A stretch of 64,000 bases of DNA from Sediminispirochaeta bajacaliforniensis DSM 16054 (GCF_000378205.1 NZ_KB899416.1:105492-169491), one strand, 5' to 3'. Positions 33,647-43,029 are shown, counted from the stretch's first letter. Numbers and translations are program-made. Notes: generated from the letters alone by a model not told the origin.

Positions 33647-35377
33647 ATGAAAAAAAAGATTTCTACTGGACGCTTGATATTGTCGATGTTTCTTCTGCTG
33701 GCGATATCGTTTTTCGGCGCTTGTTCTCAGAAAAAGCCGTCTGACGGAGGGGCTGCGGCGGCCGCAGTTGAAAGCGATGCAAAGGGCTCTGTCAGACGGG
33801 GCGGGACCGTAAACGTGACCTCGACGAAGCAGGGTGTTCTGATCAAGAATTTCAACCCCTTTTCTCCGAACGCATTACAGTCGACCTTCGGATGTTTCTA
33901 TGAAACCCTTATTTTTGCCAATGAATATTCGGGAGAGGTAAGTCCCTGGCTTGCTGAGCGTTACTCCTGGTCGGAAGATCTCAAGACCCTTGAGTTCCAT
34001 CTTCGCAAAGATGTGAAATGGAACGACGGCAAAGCTTTTGATGCCGACGATGTGATCTTTACCCTGGAGCTGGCAAAAGGCGACAAGGCCCTGGACAAGG
34101 CCGGAATCTGGAACCAGGGGCTGATCGACGTAAAGAAGATCGATGCCTATACGGTTGATTTTACCTTTGAGGAGGTAAATACCACCGTGCTTCCCCAGAT
34201 GGCCAGTCTGTACATCATACCCGAGCATGTATGGGCCTCCGTCGATAATCCCTCGGAATGGACAGGAAATGAAAACCCCGTGGGAACCGGTCCCTTTGTC
34301 TTTGACGAGGGCTCTTTTACCGAGCAGTCGTACCGCCTCAAGAGTAATCCCCTGTACTGGCAGCTGGGAGAGGATGGAAGGCCTTTGCCCTATATCGACG
34401 GTGTTCAGTATGTGGGGGCGACCGGAAATGCCCAGGCCCAGATGAAGATCATCTCCGGCGAGGTCGACTGGGGAGCGTACTTTCTTGCAAATATCGACGA
34501 GACCTATGTAAAGCGGGATCCCGATCACAATCATTACTGGCTGCCCGAGGGAAACATCGTCTACCTCAACCTCAACAACGGCAAAGAGCCGTTCTCCAAC
34601 AGAAATGTCCGGCGTGCCCTTGCCATGGCCATCGACCAGAAAGAGATAACAACCATCATGAACTCCGGTGCGGTTCCTGCGGGGCAGGCCGGTGTAAAGA
34701 CCGGATATCTATCCTGGGTGCCCGAAGATGCCGAATCCTTTCGGCTTGCCTTCGATCCCGATGCTGCGGTGAAGTTGCTTGAAAGCGAGGGCTATGCAAA
34801 GAATACCAAGGGCATCATGGAAAAGGACGGAAAAGCGCTTTCCTTTGAACTTTATGTTCCGACGGGATGGACCGACTGGATCACCGCGGTTGAAACCGTG
34901 AGCAATCAGCTGAAGAAGATCGGTATCGATGCCCGGGTAAACCAGGCTTCATGGCCTTCTTCCTTTCTTGATAATATCACGACGGGAAATTACGATATCT
35001 CCATTGATTACGTAAATTCGGGCTTCTCTCCCTACTACCAGTACAATAATATTCTGCCTTCCCGGCACTGGGCTCCCATCGGTGAGAATGCAACGGGTCA
35101 TTCCCAGGTTCGGTACAGGAACGAGAAACTTGATCAGGCCTTTTCGGCCTACCGCAGGACGGCGGACAAAGAAGAACAGCTTGGTTACATGCATACCATT
35201 CTCTCCGCCGTCATGGAAGACACTCCCCTTGTTCCCCTTTTCTTTAATCCGACCTGGTACGAATACTCCACCAGGAACTTTACGGGATGGCCGAACGGTG
35301 ATGACCCCTATACCGTCCCCAAGACTGCAGGTATGGACAAGATGCCTGTGTTTCTCAACCTTCATCCGAAGAAATAG
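33647..35377 (+). CDS. Family-5 substrate-binding lipoprotein of ABC importer 2
   Basis: 576 aa from ATG 33647 (AAAGGAGACAG before it). Lipoprotein signal ends at FGAC (Cys near residue 25). SBP_bac_5 landmarks: LEFHLRKDVKWNDGKAFDADD and VRRALAMAIDQKEI. The segments ASLYIIPEHVWASV and GTGPFVFDEGSFTEQ resemble the family-5 proteins that bind cello- and other oligosaccharides in Thermotoga-type importers rather than peptides. With NagZ and a MurR-like regulator upstream, a cell-wall disaccharide or muropeptide is a reasonable ligand guess. Confidence 0.88.
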   Translation: MKKKISTGRLILSMFLLLAISFFGACSQKKPSDGGAAAAAVESDAKGSVRRGGTVNVTSTKQGVLIKNFNPFSPNALQSTFGCFYETLIFANEYSGEVSPWLAERYSWSEDLKTLEFHLRKDVKWNDGKAFDADDVIFTLELAKGDKALDKAGIWNQGLIDVKKIDAYTVDFTFEEVNTTVLPQMASLYIIPEHVWASVDNPSEWTGNENPVGTGPFVFDEGSFTEQSYRLKSNPLYWQLGEDGRPLPYIDGVQYVGATGNAQAQMKIISGEVDWGAYFLANIDETYVKRDPDHNHYWLPEGNIVYLNLNNGKEPFSNRNVRRALAMAIDQKEITTIMNSGAVPAGQAGVKTGYLSWVPEDAESFRLAFDPDAAVKLLESEGYAKNTKGIMEKDGKALSFELYVPTGWTDWITAVETVSNQLKKIGIDARVNQASWPSSFLDNITTGNYDISIDYVNSGFSPYYQYNNILPSRHWAPIGENATGHSQVRYRNEKLDQAFSAYRRTADKEEQLGYMHTILSAVMEDTPLVPLFFNPTWYEYSTRNFTGWPNGDDPYTVPKTAGMDKMPVFLNLHPKK

Positions 35378-35399
35378 ATGAAGCATAGATAAAACAACT

Positions 35400-35426
35400 G
35401 CCCGGCCTCCTTCCGTGAGGTCGGGC
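35400..35426 (+). repeat. Stable hairpin between binding protein and permease genes
   Basis: GCCCGGCCTC pairs with GAGGTCGGGC (one G-U) around a 7-base loop. No T-run follows; such stems between SBP and permease genes often stabilise the SBP mRNA so it is made in excess. Confidence 0.7.
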
Positions 35427-35444
35427 CTTATGACAGAGACGCCC

Positions 35445-36431
35445 ATGAAATATTTTTTACGCAAATTGTTCTGGTTTATTTTCGCACTCTATATTGCGGT
35501 TACGATAAATTTTATTCTGCCGCGACTGATGCCGGGAGATCCCGTTTCCGTTCTCGTAAACCGCCTTCAGGGGGTTGATGAAAACTCGATGGATGCAATT
35601 CGTGCTGCTTTCGGCGTGGATACCGAAAAAAGCATCGTTACCCAGTACTTCGAGTATCTCGGGAATATTCTCCGGGGAGATTTGGGCATCTCCACAAGCA
35701 ATTATCCTCATAAGGTCTGGGATGTGGTTGCGACGGCTCTTCCGTGGACCATCGGCCTCATGGGTATTGCAACCCTTTTCAGTTTTCTTATCGGGACGGT
35801 GATCGGTATTGTCATTGCCTGGAAACGGGAAACGAAACTGGCAAACGGTGTGCTCGGCGTCTTTCTGTTTATCCGTTCCTTTCCCTATTTCTGGTTCGGG
35901 CTGATATTGGTCTATTTTTTTGCCTTCCACCGCCAGCTCTTTCCCCTCGGCGGGGCCTTTGCCATAGGGGTGACCAGGGCCGACGGCTGGGCCTTTGTTC
36001 GATCGGTGATCTATCACGGCATACTTCCTGGCCTGACCATTGCCATAAGCTCGATGGGGTATTGGATGCTTACCATCCGTAACAACATGATCAACGTTCT
36101 TGCAGAGGATTACATTGTCGTGGCCAAGGCCAAGGGGCTGCCGCTTGCAAGAATCCGGAACAGGTATGCGGCACGAAATGCCATCCTGCCTTCTGTTTCC
36201 GGCTTTGCCATGGCCCTTGGCTTTGTCATCAGCGGAAGTCTCCTGACCGAGATGGTGTTTTCCTACCCCGGGATCGGCTTTATGTTGTACCAGGCGGTTC
36301 AGCAGCAGGATTATCCTCTTATTCAGGCAATTTTTCTCTTTATCGCGGTCTCCGTCATGGTTGCCAACTTTCTGTCCGACCTGGTGATCATGTTTCTGGA
36401 CCCGAGGGTCAGGGATGGAGGCAAACAGTGA
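35445..36431 (+). CDS. ABC importer 2 permease (DppB type)
   Basis: 328 aa from ATG 35445; an in-frame ATG at 35430 right after the hairpin is possible. N-terminus MKYFLRKLFWFIFALYIAVT, the loop LPRLMPGDPVSVLV, six helices and the EAA segment VVAKAKGLPLARIRNRYAARN. The family's usual end DLVIMFLDPRVR is complete. Overlaps the next gene (GTGA). Confidence 0.9.
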   Translation: MKYFLRKLFWFIFALYIAVTINFILPRLMPGDPVSVLVNRLQGVDENSMDAIRAAFGVDTEKSIVTQYFEYLGNILRGDLGISTSNYPHKVWDVVATALPWTIGLMGIATLFSFLIGTVIGIVIAWKRETKLANGVLGVFLFIRSFPYFWFGLILVYFFAFHRQLFPLGGAFAIGVTRADGWAFVRSVIYHGILPGLTIAISSMGYWMLTIRNNMINVLAEDYIVVAKAKGLPLARIRNRYAARNAILPSVSGFAMALGFVISGSLLTEMVFSYPGIGFMLYQAVQQQDYPLIQAIFLFIAVSVMVANFLSDLVIMFLDPRVRDGGKQ

Positions 36432-37285
36432 TCAAGGACATGCTGAAACTTTTCATAGAGAACAGAAAGGCCCTTGCCGGAGTCATTATTCTCGGGCTCT
36501 TCATCCTTATGGCGCTCCTGGCGCCACTTCTGGCACCCTACGGCCCCAAGCAGGATAGTGACGATCTGGGAAGGTTTCCCCTGATGGCGGCGCCTTGCGA
36601 TGCGCATCCCCTGGGTACCACCAATGCCGGTTATGATATCCTCTCACAGCTTATCTATGGCTCCAGGGTCACGCTGACCGTCGGCATTCTAACGGGGCTT
36701 CTGACAAGTTTTATCTCCCTTTCGGTGGGACTTTTCAGCGGCTATCTCAAGGGGGCTGCCGATGACGTTATTTCCTTTATCACGAATATTTTTCTTGTCA
36801 TCCCCAGCCTTCCGCTGGTGATCGTGGTTGCCTCGTATGTTCCCATGCGGGGAGTCGTGCCCATTATTGTGGTCCTTGCCCTTACCGGGTGGGCCTGGGG
36901 CGCCCGCGTCGTCAGGGCCCAGGTGATGTCGGTCGGTGAGCGGGAGTTTGTGAAGGTAGCGGAGGTGATGGGAGAGAACTCCCTTGTTATTGTCTTTCGG
37001 GAGATACTTCCCAACATCATCTCGCTTGTCATGGCCATTTTCTTTACGTCGACGATCGCGGCCATCATCGGAGAGGCCACCCTCGAGTTTATCGGCCTGG
37101 GGAATGTCTCGACGGTAACCTGGGGAACCATGCTCTTCTGGGCCCAGAACAACGCCGCACTTTTGATGAACGCCTGGTGGTGGTTTCTTCCTCCGGGGCT
37201 CGGAATCGGTTTGCTCGGGACCTCTTTTGCGCTGATGAACTTTGCAATCGATGAAATCTCGAATCCGAAAATCAGAAAGAGGTGA
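36428..37285 (+). CDS. ABC importer 2 permease (DppC type)
   Basis: 285 aa, GTG start overlapping the upstream stop. N-terminal segment KALAGVIILGLFILMALLAP, then HPLGTTNAGYDILSQLIYGSR, EAA loop (VAEVMGENSLVIVFREILPN) and end WWWFLPPGLGIGLLGTSFALM. The loop reads GTTNAGYD rather than GTDxxGRD of peptide importers, which again fits the oligosaccharide-type subgroup. Confidence 0.9.
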   Translation: MIKDMLKLFIENRKALAGVIILGLFILMALLAPLLAPYGPKQDSDDLGRFPLMAAPCDAHPLGTTNAGYDILSQLIYGSRVTLTVGILTGLLTSFISLSVGLFSGYLKGAADDVISFITNIFLVIPSLPLVIVVASYVPMRGVVPIIVVLALTGWAWGARVVRAQVMSVGEREFVKVAEVMGENSLVIVFREILPNIISLVMAIFFTSTIAAIIGEATLEFIGLGNVSTVTWGTMLFWAQNNAALLMNAWWWFLPPGLGIGLLGTSFALMNFAIDEISNPKIRKR

Positions 37286-38263
37286 ATGGTGGACGATGTA
37301 CTGCTGAGAATCACGAATCTTGAGGCGGGTTACCGGCTTCGACAGGGAATGATACGGGCCGTCGACGGCATCAGTCTCGATTTGATGAAGGGCGAGTTCC
37401 TGGGCATTGCCGGGGAGTCGGGCTGCGGTAAATCAACCCTGGCCTATACCTTGATGGGGCTGCTTGAGGACAATGCCGAAATTACCGGAGGGGAGGTGCT
37501 GTTCAAGGGGGAAAATCTCCTTACATTGTCCCGAAACAGGGCCAAGGAGATACGATGGGTCGATATCTCGATGGTATTTCAGTCTGCAATGAACGCCCTG
37601 AACCCGGTTCTGAAAATCAGCGAACAGCTTACCGATACGGTTTTGACCCATCGCCCCGGGCTGGCCCAGACCAAGGTCTTCGATATGGCGAAAAAGGCCC
37701 TCGCCCTTGTCGATATCCCGGAAGACCGCCTCGATGCATATCCCCATCAGCTTTCCGGCGGCATGAAACAACGGGTCATGATAGCGATGGCCATGATACT
37801 GGAACCCGATTTGATCATCATGGATGAGCCCACCACCGCCCTTGATGTGGTGGTTCAGCGGACGATCATCGACAAGATTTCCGATCTCCAGAAGCAGTTT
37901 GATTTTTCCGTTATCTTTATAACCCATGACCTTTCGCTTCTGGTTGAGATTTCCGACAAGCTGGTGATCATGTACAGCGGCCAGATCGTTGAAAGCGGTC
38001 CTGCGGAAGCGGTATATCGACATCCTGCCCATCCCTATACCAGGGGGCTGATGAATTCCTTTCCGCCCCTCAGCGGTCCCCTGCTCGAGTTCGGGGGAAT
38101 CCCCGGTAGACCGCCGAATTTTCTCGACCTGCCGGAGGGCTGCCGTTTTTATCCGAGATGCCCGCAGCGAAAAGATATCTGCAGGCAGCTTCCCCCCGAA
38201 CTTTTGCCGCTGGATGAGGATCATTCGGCCAGGTGTCACCTGCTAAAGGAGGGAAATGTATGA
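37286..38263 (+). CDS. ABC importer 2 ATPase (DppD type)
   Basis: 325 aa starting directly after the permease stop. Walker A GESGCGKST, signature LSGGMKQRVMIAMAM, Walker B LIIMDEPTTALD, H-loop THDLS and the C-terminal CRFYPRCPQRKDIC Cys set. First ATPase of the pair. Confidence 0.92.
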   Translation: MVDDVLLRITNLEAGYRLRQGMIRAVDGISLDLMKGEFLGIAGESGCGKSTLAYTLMGLLEDNAEITGGEVLFKGENLLTLSRNRAKEIRWVDISMVFQSAMNALNPVLKISEQLTDTVLTHRPGLAQTKVFDMAKKALALVDIPEDRLDAYPHQLSGGMKQRVMIAMAMILEPDLIIMDEPTTALDVVVQRTIIDKISDLQKQFDFSVIFITHDLSLLVEISDKLVIMYSGQIVESGPAEAVYRHPAHPYTRGLMNSFPPLSGPLLEFGGIPGRPPNFLDLPEGCRFYPRCPQRKDICRQLPPELLPLDEDHSARCHLLKEGNV

Positions 38264-39228
38264 GCGAAACGATACTCGAACTGCGAAACGTAACAAAGCA
38301 TTTTCCCGTACGGGGCCTTGGTCAGAAGCGCTTTGTCCATGCCATGGACGATGTCACTTTTTCTCTCAACCGCGGTGAGATCCTTTCGGTAGTCGGCGAG
38401 TCAGGGAGCGGAAAGACAACCACCGCCAAGGTGATCACGCGCATATACGAAAGTGATGCCGGATCTGTCATGTTTCAGGGAAAGCCCGTCGACGGCAAGC
38501 TGAAACACGATCGGCTGCTCGAATATCGGTCGCAGGTCCAGATGATATTTCAGGACCCCTTCGGAGCGCTCAATCCGACCCACACCATTGGTTCCATCAT
38601 GGAGCGGCCCTTTGTCATTCACAAACTTTCAGGACGAAAAGAGCTCGAAGCGCGTATCAAGGATGTGCTGGTCCAGGTGGGCATGGATCCTCCCGAGCAG
38701 TATATGCGGAAATTTCCCCACGAACTTTCCGGCGGCCAGCGGCAGCGCATCAATATTGCCAGGGCAATTGCGGTAGATCCGCTTCTGTTGATTGCCGATG
38801 AACCGACTTCGATGCTTGATGTATCCATCAAGATGATCATCATGAACATGATCAAGCGCTTCAGGGACGAGAAGGAGATTTCCTATCTTTACATTACCCA
38901 CGACCTTGCCGGAGCGCGTTATATCGCCGATCGTATCGTGGTCATGTACGCCGGCATGGTCATGGAAACGGGTCCCGCCGAGGGGGTGATAAGCGATGCC
39001 CATCATCCCTATACAAGGCTTCTGAAATCTGCCGCTCCCCAGCCCGAAGCGAATTTCAGCAGGGCAAGGCTGACCACAAAGGGTGATATCCCCAGCCTCA
39101 TCGATCCGCCTTCGGGCTGCCGCTTCCATCCCCGTTGTCCCATCGCCAGGTCCGAATGTTCGGAGCATGTTCCCGAGATCCGGGAGGTTTCCGCCGGACA
39201 CTTTTCCCGCTGCCCTTTTTCTTCCTAA
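38260..39228 (+). CDS. ABC importer 2 ATPase (DppF type)
   Basis: 322 aa from ATG 38260 (GGAGGGAAATGT before; ATGA overlap). Walker A GESGSGKTT, signature LSGGQRQRINIARAI, Walker B LLIADEPTSMLD, H-loop THDLA and C-terminal CRFHPRCPIARSEC. Second ATPase; last gene of the importer-2 operon. Confidence 0.92.
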   Translation: MSETILELRNVTKHFPVRGLGQKRFVHAMDDVTFSLNRGEILSVVGESGSGKTTTAKVITRIYESDAGSVMFQGKPVDGKLKHDRLLEYRSQVQMIFQDPFGALNPTHTIGSIMERPFVIHKLSGRKELEARIKDVLVQVGMDPPEQYMRKFPHELSGGQRQRINIARAIAVDPLLLIADEPTSMLDVSIKMIIMNMIKRFRDEKEISYLYITHDLAGARYIADRIVVMYAGMVMETGPAEGVISDAHHPYTRLLKSAAPQPEANFSRARLTTKGDIPSLIDPPSGCRFHPRCPIARSECSEHVPEIREVSAGHFSRCPFSS

Positions 39229-39296
39229 CGATTTTTTGGCATCGCCGGGCCGAACCGATAGGGTTTGTTGGTTTGGTTTTCATCGAAAAATAATCC

Positions 39297-39325
39297 TTGA
39301 CAGTAAGAAAATTCAAAGCTAAAGT
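39297..39325 (+). promoter_or_regulatory. Promoter of lacI-type regulator gene
   Basis: TTGACA (39297-39302), 17-base spacer, TAAAGT (39320-39325). The paired operator begins at its -10 edge. Confidence 0.65.
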
Positions 39326-39357
39326 TAGTATAACGTTAAGCTAAAACGTTATACTAA
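39325..39357. promoter_or_regulatory. Paired LacI-family operator (autoregulation)
   Basis: 13-bp inverted arms (TTAGTATAACGTT and its complement) are separated by seven bases. Each arm ends in the self-complementary core AACGTT (39332-39337 and 39345-39350), 13 bp apart. The same core pair with the same 13-bp step recurs at 40412-40432. Confidence 0.8.
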
Positions 39358-39372
39358 TGGGATAGAGGCTTT

Positions 39373-40392
39373 ATGAAGGTAACCATAAAGGATATTGCCA
39401 GAATGTGCGGCGTATCGGTAACAACAGTGTCCCGTGTGCTGAACAACAAAACAGAATCAATCGGTAAAGACACGGTTGTGCGGATACGAAAGAAGATTGA
39501 GGAACTGGGGTATCGGCCCAATTCCGTGGCGCGCAGCATGATCACCGGCCGGTCTCATACCGTGGGACTGGTTGTCCCCGATGTTCGCAACCCCTTTTTT
39601 TCGGAATTGGCCCGTGGTGTGGAAGATTTCATGAATGAGCGGGAGTATGGTGTCTTTCTGTGCAATACCGACAGCTCTCTTGATAAGGAGCGGCAGTACA
39701 TCGATTTGCTGAAGGGCAAATTCACCGACGGCATCATCTTCACGACCCAAAATAAGAATGAACTGGGTCAGTACTTCGGTAACTTCATCATGCACGATTT
39801 TCCCGTCGTCCTGATCGAACGTTATATCGACGGCATGGACGCTGTTCCGGGGATCTACGTCGACAACCGGGGCGGGGCCGAAAAGTTGTGTGATTTTATC
39901 ATTGGAAAGGGCCACCGTGGCATTGCCTGCATTGCCGGCCCCTTCCTGACAACCAATGCACGCTTGCGTCTGGAGGGGTATAAGGATTCACTTCGCAAAC
40001 ATGGGATCGCTGTCGACGACCGTCTCATCATCGAGAGCAACTACCGCTATAGCGGCGGCTATCGGGCCATGAGGGAGCTGCTCGAACAACAAAAGGGGCG
40101 CTTCACTGCGGTTTTCGCCTGCAACGATATGATGGCCTACGGCGCTTACAAGGCGCTGGAGGAGGAGGGGCTTCCTGTTCCCGAGGCGATGTCGCTGGCA
40201 GGCTTCGACAACATCAAATTTCCGGAGGTTCTACGTCCCCGTATTACCAGTGTGGATCTACCTGCTTACGAGATGGGAGGAAAGGCTGCGGAGATGCTTT
40301 GTGCGATCATGAAAAAGCAGAAGCTCAGCGAGCTTCGCTATGAGTACGATCTCGAGGTGATCGATAAGGGCAGTGTCGCCGAACCGCTGTAA
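39373..40392 (+). CDS. LacI-family transcriptional regulator of sugar operon
   Basis: 339 aa. N-terminal HTH VTIKDIARMCGVSVTTVSRVLN with hinge RPNSVARSM, then the type-1 periplasmic-binding-like domain (TVGLVVPDVRNPFFSELARGVED, CNDMMAYGAYKALEEEG, LAGFDNIKFPEVLRPRITSV). It lies between two AACGTT operator pairs and so should repress itself and the importer operon starting at 40466. Inducer unknown; likely the sugar imported. Confidence 0.93.
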   Translation: MKVTIKDIARMCGVSVTTVSRVLNNKTESIGKDTVVRIRKKIEELGYRPNSVARSMITGRSHTVGLVVPDVRNPFFSELARGVEDFMNEREYGVFLCNTDSSLDKERQYIDLLKGKFTDGIIFTTQNKNELGQYFGNFIMHDFPVVLIERYIDGMDAVPGIYVDNRGGAEKLCDFIIGKGHRGIACIAGPFLTTNARLRLEGYKDSLRKHGIAVDDRLIIESNYRYSGGYRAMRELLEQQKGRFTAVFACNDMMAYGAYKALEEEGLPVPEAMSLAGFDNIKFPEVLRPRITSVDLPAYEMGGKAAEMLCAIMKKQKLSELRYEYDLEVIDKGSVAEPL

Positions 40393-40411
40393 TTTTTTTC
40401 GCTTATTAGGA

Positions 40412-40432
40412 AAACGTTATACTATAACGTTT
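40412..40432. promoter_or_regulatory. Paired LacI-family operator before importer operon
   Basis: Perfect palindrome: AAACGTTATA, one base, and its complement. It contains two AACGTT cores (40413-40418, 40426-40431), 13 bp apart. A TATACT -10-like hexamer (40418-40423) lies inside it, so binding would block initiation. Confidence 0.85.
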
Positions 40433-40465
40433 CACTATGAAAACCTCTGTCAGGAGTCAAAACTT

Positions 40466-41446
40466 ATGCTGGGAGTCAGAAAAAAGCAGGCCTCGAAAAA
40501 GGCCGGACATCGGGAGTTGGGAGTGTTTTTCGCTCTTCTCCTACTCATTCTCTTTTTTTCCATTACATCTCCGTTTTTTTTCAAATTGAATAACCTGATC
40601 AACATTGTTCGCCAGATTTCTCTTCTCGGGATCATTGCCATGGGGATGACGATGGTAATTGTTTCCGGTGAGATCGATCTCTCCGTCGGAGCCATCTACG
40701 GTGCCGCAGCGATTGTCAGCGGCATGGTACTTACCCACGGCGGCACTGTTTTTCTTGCCGTTGTCGCGGCATTGGCCACCGGCATCTTTTTCGGTGCACT
40801 CAACGGGGTCCTGACGACCTACGGGAGAATTCCCGCTCTGATTGTCACCCTGGGGATGATGAATATCGCCCGGGGTGCTGCCTTGGTACTATGTAACGCC
40901 CGGGTTATTTCCCTTTCAAAGCGAACGGTGGAAAGTTCCGGACTCGGGGCCTTTCTTTTCCTCGGTCAGGGTAAGGTTTTTCACATCCCGGTGGTGAGTA
41001 TCATCTTTATCGCCGTGGTCATCATTGCCAATTTTCTCTACTCGAAGACCCTTCTCGGATTTCGCTTACGGGCCGTAGGAGGAAATAAATTGGCTGCCAA
41101 GGCTGCCGGTCTCAACCAAAATCTGATAAAAATAGCGGCTTTCGGCATCACCGGCCTGCTCTGCGCCTTGGCCGGCATCCTCAACCTCTCTTTTCTTGCC
41201 AATGTCCAGGGAACAACAGGGACCGGCCTTGAGATGGATGTCATATCGGCGGTTATTATCGGCGGCACTTCGTTGTCGGGGGGGGAAGGGACCATTATCG
41301 GCACCCTCATCGGTGTGCTTATCATGGGGGTCCTGAAAAACGGTATCATTTTGCTCGGCGTCTCCCCCTTCTTTCAGATGCTCATTATCGGCATTGTCAT
41401 CATTGTCGCCGTCGGTATCGATATGTGGTCGAGGAAAGCACAATGA
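40466..41446 (+). CDS. Sugar ABC permease (RbsC type)
   Basis: 326 aa from ATG 40466 (AGGAG nine bases before); upstream in-frame starts fall in the operator and are rejected. Around ten hydrophobic segments. Family motifs GMTMVIVSGEIDLSVGAI, VTLGMMNIARGAALV, RLRAVGGNKLAAKAAGL and ISAVIIGGTSLSGGEGTIIG. Imports a pentose or similar sugar with the next ATPase. Confidence 0.92.
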   Translation: MLGVRKKQASKKAGHRELGVFFALLLLILFFSITSPFFFKLNNLINIVRQISLLGIIAMGMTMVIVSGEIDLSVGAIYGAAAIVSGMVLTHGGTVFLAVVAALATGIFFGALNGVLTTYGRIPALIVTLGMMNIARGAALVLCNARVISLSKRTVESSGLGAFLFLGQGKVFHIPVVSIIFIAVVIIANFLYSKTLLGFRLRAVGGNKLAAKAAGLNQNLIKIAAFGITGLLCALAGILNLSFLANVQGTTGTGLEMDVISAVIIGGTSLSGGEGTIIGTLIGVLIMGVLKNGIILLGVSPFFQMLIIGIVIIVAVGIDMWSRKAQ

Positions 41447-42948
41447 AGCCGATGGTCGCCTTTGAACATATCTCAAAGAGCTTTCCCGGCGTCAAGGCCC
41501 TTTCGGATATCTCTTTTTCCATAGAACGCGGTGAAGTACACGCAATCGTCGGGGAGAACGGCGCAGGAAAATCCACCTTGATGAACCTGCTCGGCGGGCT
41601 CTTTTCTCCCACCGAAGGAGCGATCTTTTTCGAGGGAGCCGAGGTCGCCATTCCGAACGAACAGGCCTCTCTCGGTATGGGAATCGGTATTGTCTATCAG
41701 GAATTACGTCTTTGTCCCAATCTCACCATTGCCGAAAACCTTTTTCTCGGCCGGGAGCTTCACGACGGCCATAGGCTGGACTGGCGGTGCATGAAAGAGC
41801 GTTCGAAAAAGGTGCTCTGCGACTTGGGCATGGATCTTTCTCCCGACGCTCTTGTCAGGAGCCTTTCCATTGCCGAACAGCAGATTGTTGAAATCGCAAA
41901 ATCCCTTACCAGGGATATCAAGGTCCTGGTCCTTGATGAACCCACTTCGGCCCTGACGATTCGGGAATCAGAGAATCTTTTTGCCAATATCAGGAAGCTG
42001 AAGGACGAAGGTGTCACGATCATCTACATTTCTCACCGCCTTGAGGAAATCATGGAGCTGAGCGATCACATCACTGTTCTTCGGGATGGTGAGTATAAGG
42101 GGACCTTCGAGACCGGTTCCGTTCAGATTGATGATTTGGTGAGGTTGATCGCAGGGAAAAAGCTGATAGAGGTCCTGGAACGGGGGGATCAAACCTCTGA
42201 GAAGAACGGTGTCTCCTCCGAAGTTATTCTGTCCCTTCGAAATTTGGAAAGTGCCGACGGAAAGGTGCGGAATGTGAGTTTCGACCTCCACAAGGGTGAG
42301 GTCCTCGGTATTTACGGCGTGCAGGGGGCAGGGAGGACCGAACTGCTCGAAACCATATTCGGTATCAGGAAGAAGGGTGCAGGTGAGATGCTCTTTGGTT
42401 CCGAAACCCTTGAAAACAGAAGTCCTGCCCAGGCGATTAAAAACGGCTTTGCCATGGTTCCCGAAGACCGGCGTCAGGTCGGCATCTTTCCCAACATGAA
42501 TATCCTGGAGAATATCAATATCTCGAACAAAAACGATGTTTCCTCTCTCGGCGGTTTGCTGCATAAGCGGCGTATGGTAAAGATCTCCGACCACTACCGG
42601 GAAGAGGTGGGAATCAAGGCAAAGGATATCTACCAGAACATCACGCACTTAAGCGGAGGTAACCAGCAAAAGGTCGTCATCAGCAGATGGCTTGCAACAA
42701 ATCCCAGGGTTCTTCTTGTCGACGAATTGACCCGCGGTGTGGATGTCGGTGCAAAGGCCGAGATTTTTTCGGTCCTGAGAATGCTCAGATCGAGAGGACT
42801 CGGCATCATCATGGTTTCCTCGGAGCTGCAGGAGGTTATCGCGGAGTCCGACCGCGTTCTCGTGATGAAGAACGGTGCAGTGGTTAAAGAGCTTAGCGGT
42901 GAGGCCATCGATAAAGATAACATCATTCGATATGCCCTGGTCGGGTAG
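41443..42948 (+). CDS. Sugar ABC ATPase with two nucleotide-binding domains (RbsA type)
   Basis: 501 aa from ATG 41443 (ATGA overlap with the permease stop). First domain: Walker A GENGAGKST, signature region LSIAEQQIVEIAKSL, Walker B VLVLDEPTSAL. Second domain: GVQGAGRTE in place of a canonical Walker A, signature LSGGNQQKVVISRWL, Walker B VLLVDELTRGVD. This asymmetry is normal for RbsA/MglA. Confidence 0.93.
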   Translation: MKPMVAFEHISKSFPGVKALSDISFSIERGEVHAIVGENGAGKSTLMNLLGGLFSPTEGAIFFEGAEVAIPNEQASLGMGIGIVYQELRLCPNLTIAENLFLGRELHDGHRLDWRCMKERSKKVLCDLGMDLSPDALVRSLSIAEQQIVEIAKSLTRDIKVLVLDEPTSALTIRESENLFANIRKLKDEGVTIIYISHRLEEIMELSDHITVLRDGEYKGTFETGSVQIDDLVRLIAGKKLIEVLERGDQTSEKNGVSSEVILSLRNLESADGKVRNVSFDLHKGEVLGIYGVQGAGRTELLETIFGIRKKGAGEMLFGSETLENRSPAQAIKNGFAMVPEDRRQVGIFPNMNILENINISNKNDVSSLGGLLHKRRMVKISDHYREEVGIKAKDIYQNITHLSGGNQQKVVISRWLATNPRVLLVDELTRGVDVGAKAEIFSVLRMLRSRGLGIIMVSSELQEVIAESDRVLVMKNGAVVKELSGEAIDKDNIIRYALVG

Positions 42949-43029
42949 ACCGGGAAGGAGGTGTTGGAAAAAAAGGCAATGGACGGATCAGCAAAAATCG
43001 AGAGCAATTTTATTTTTTGGAGGACAAAG

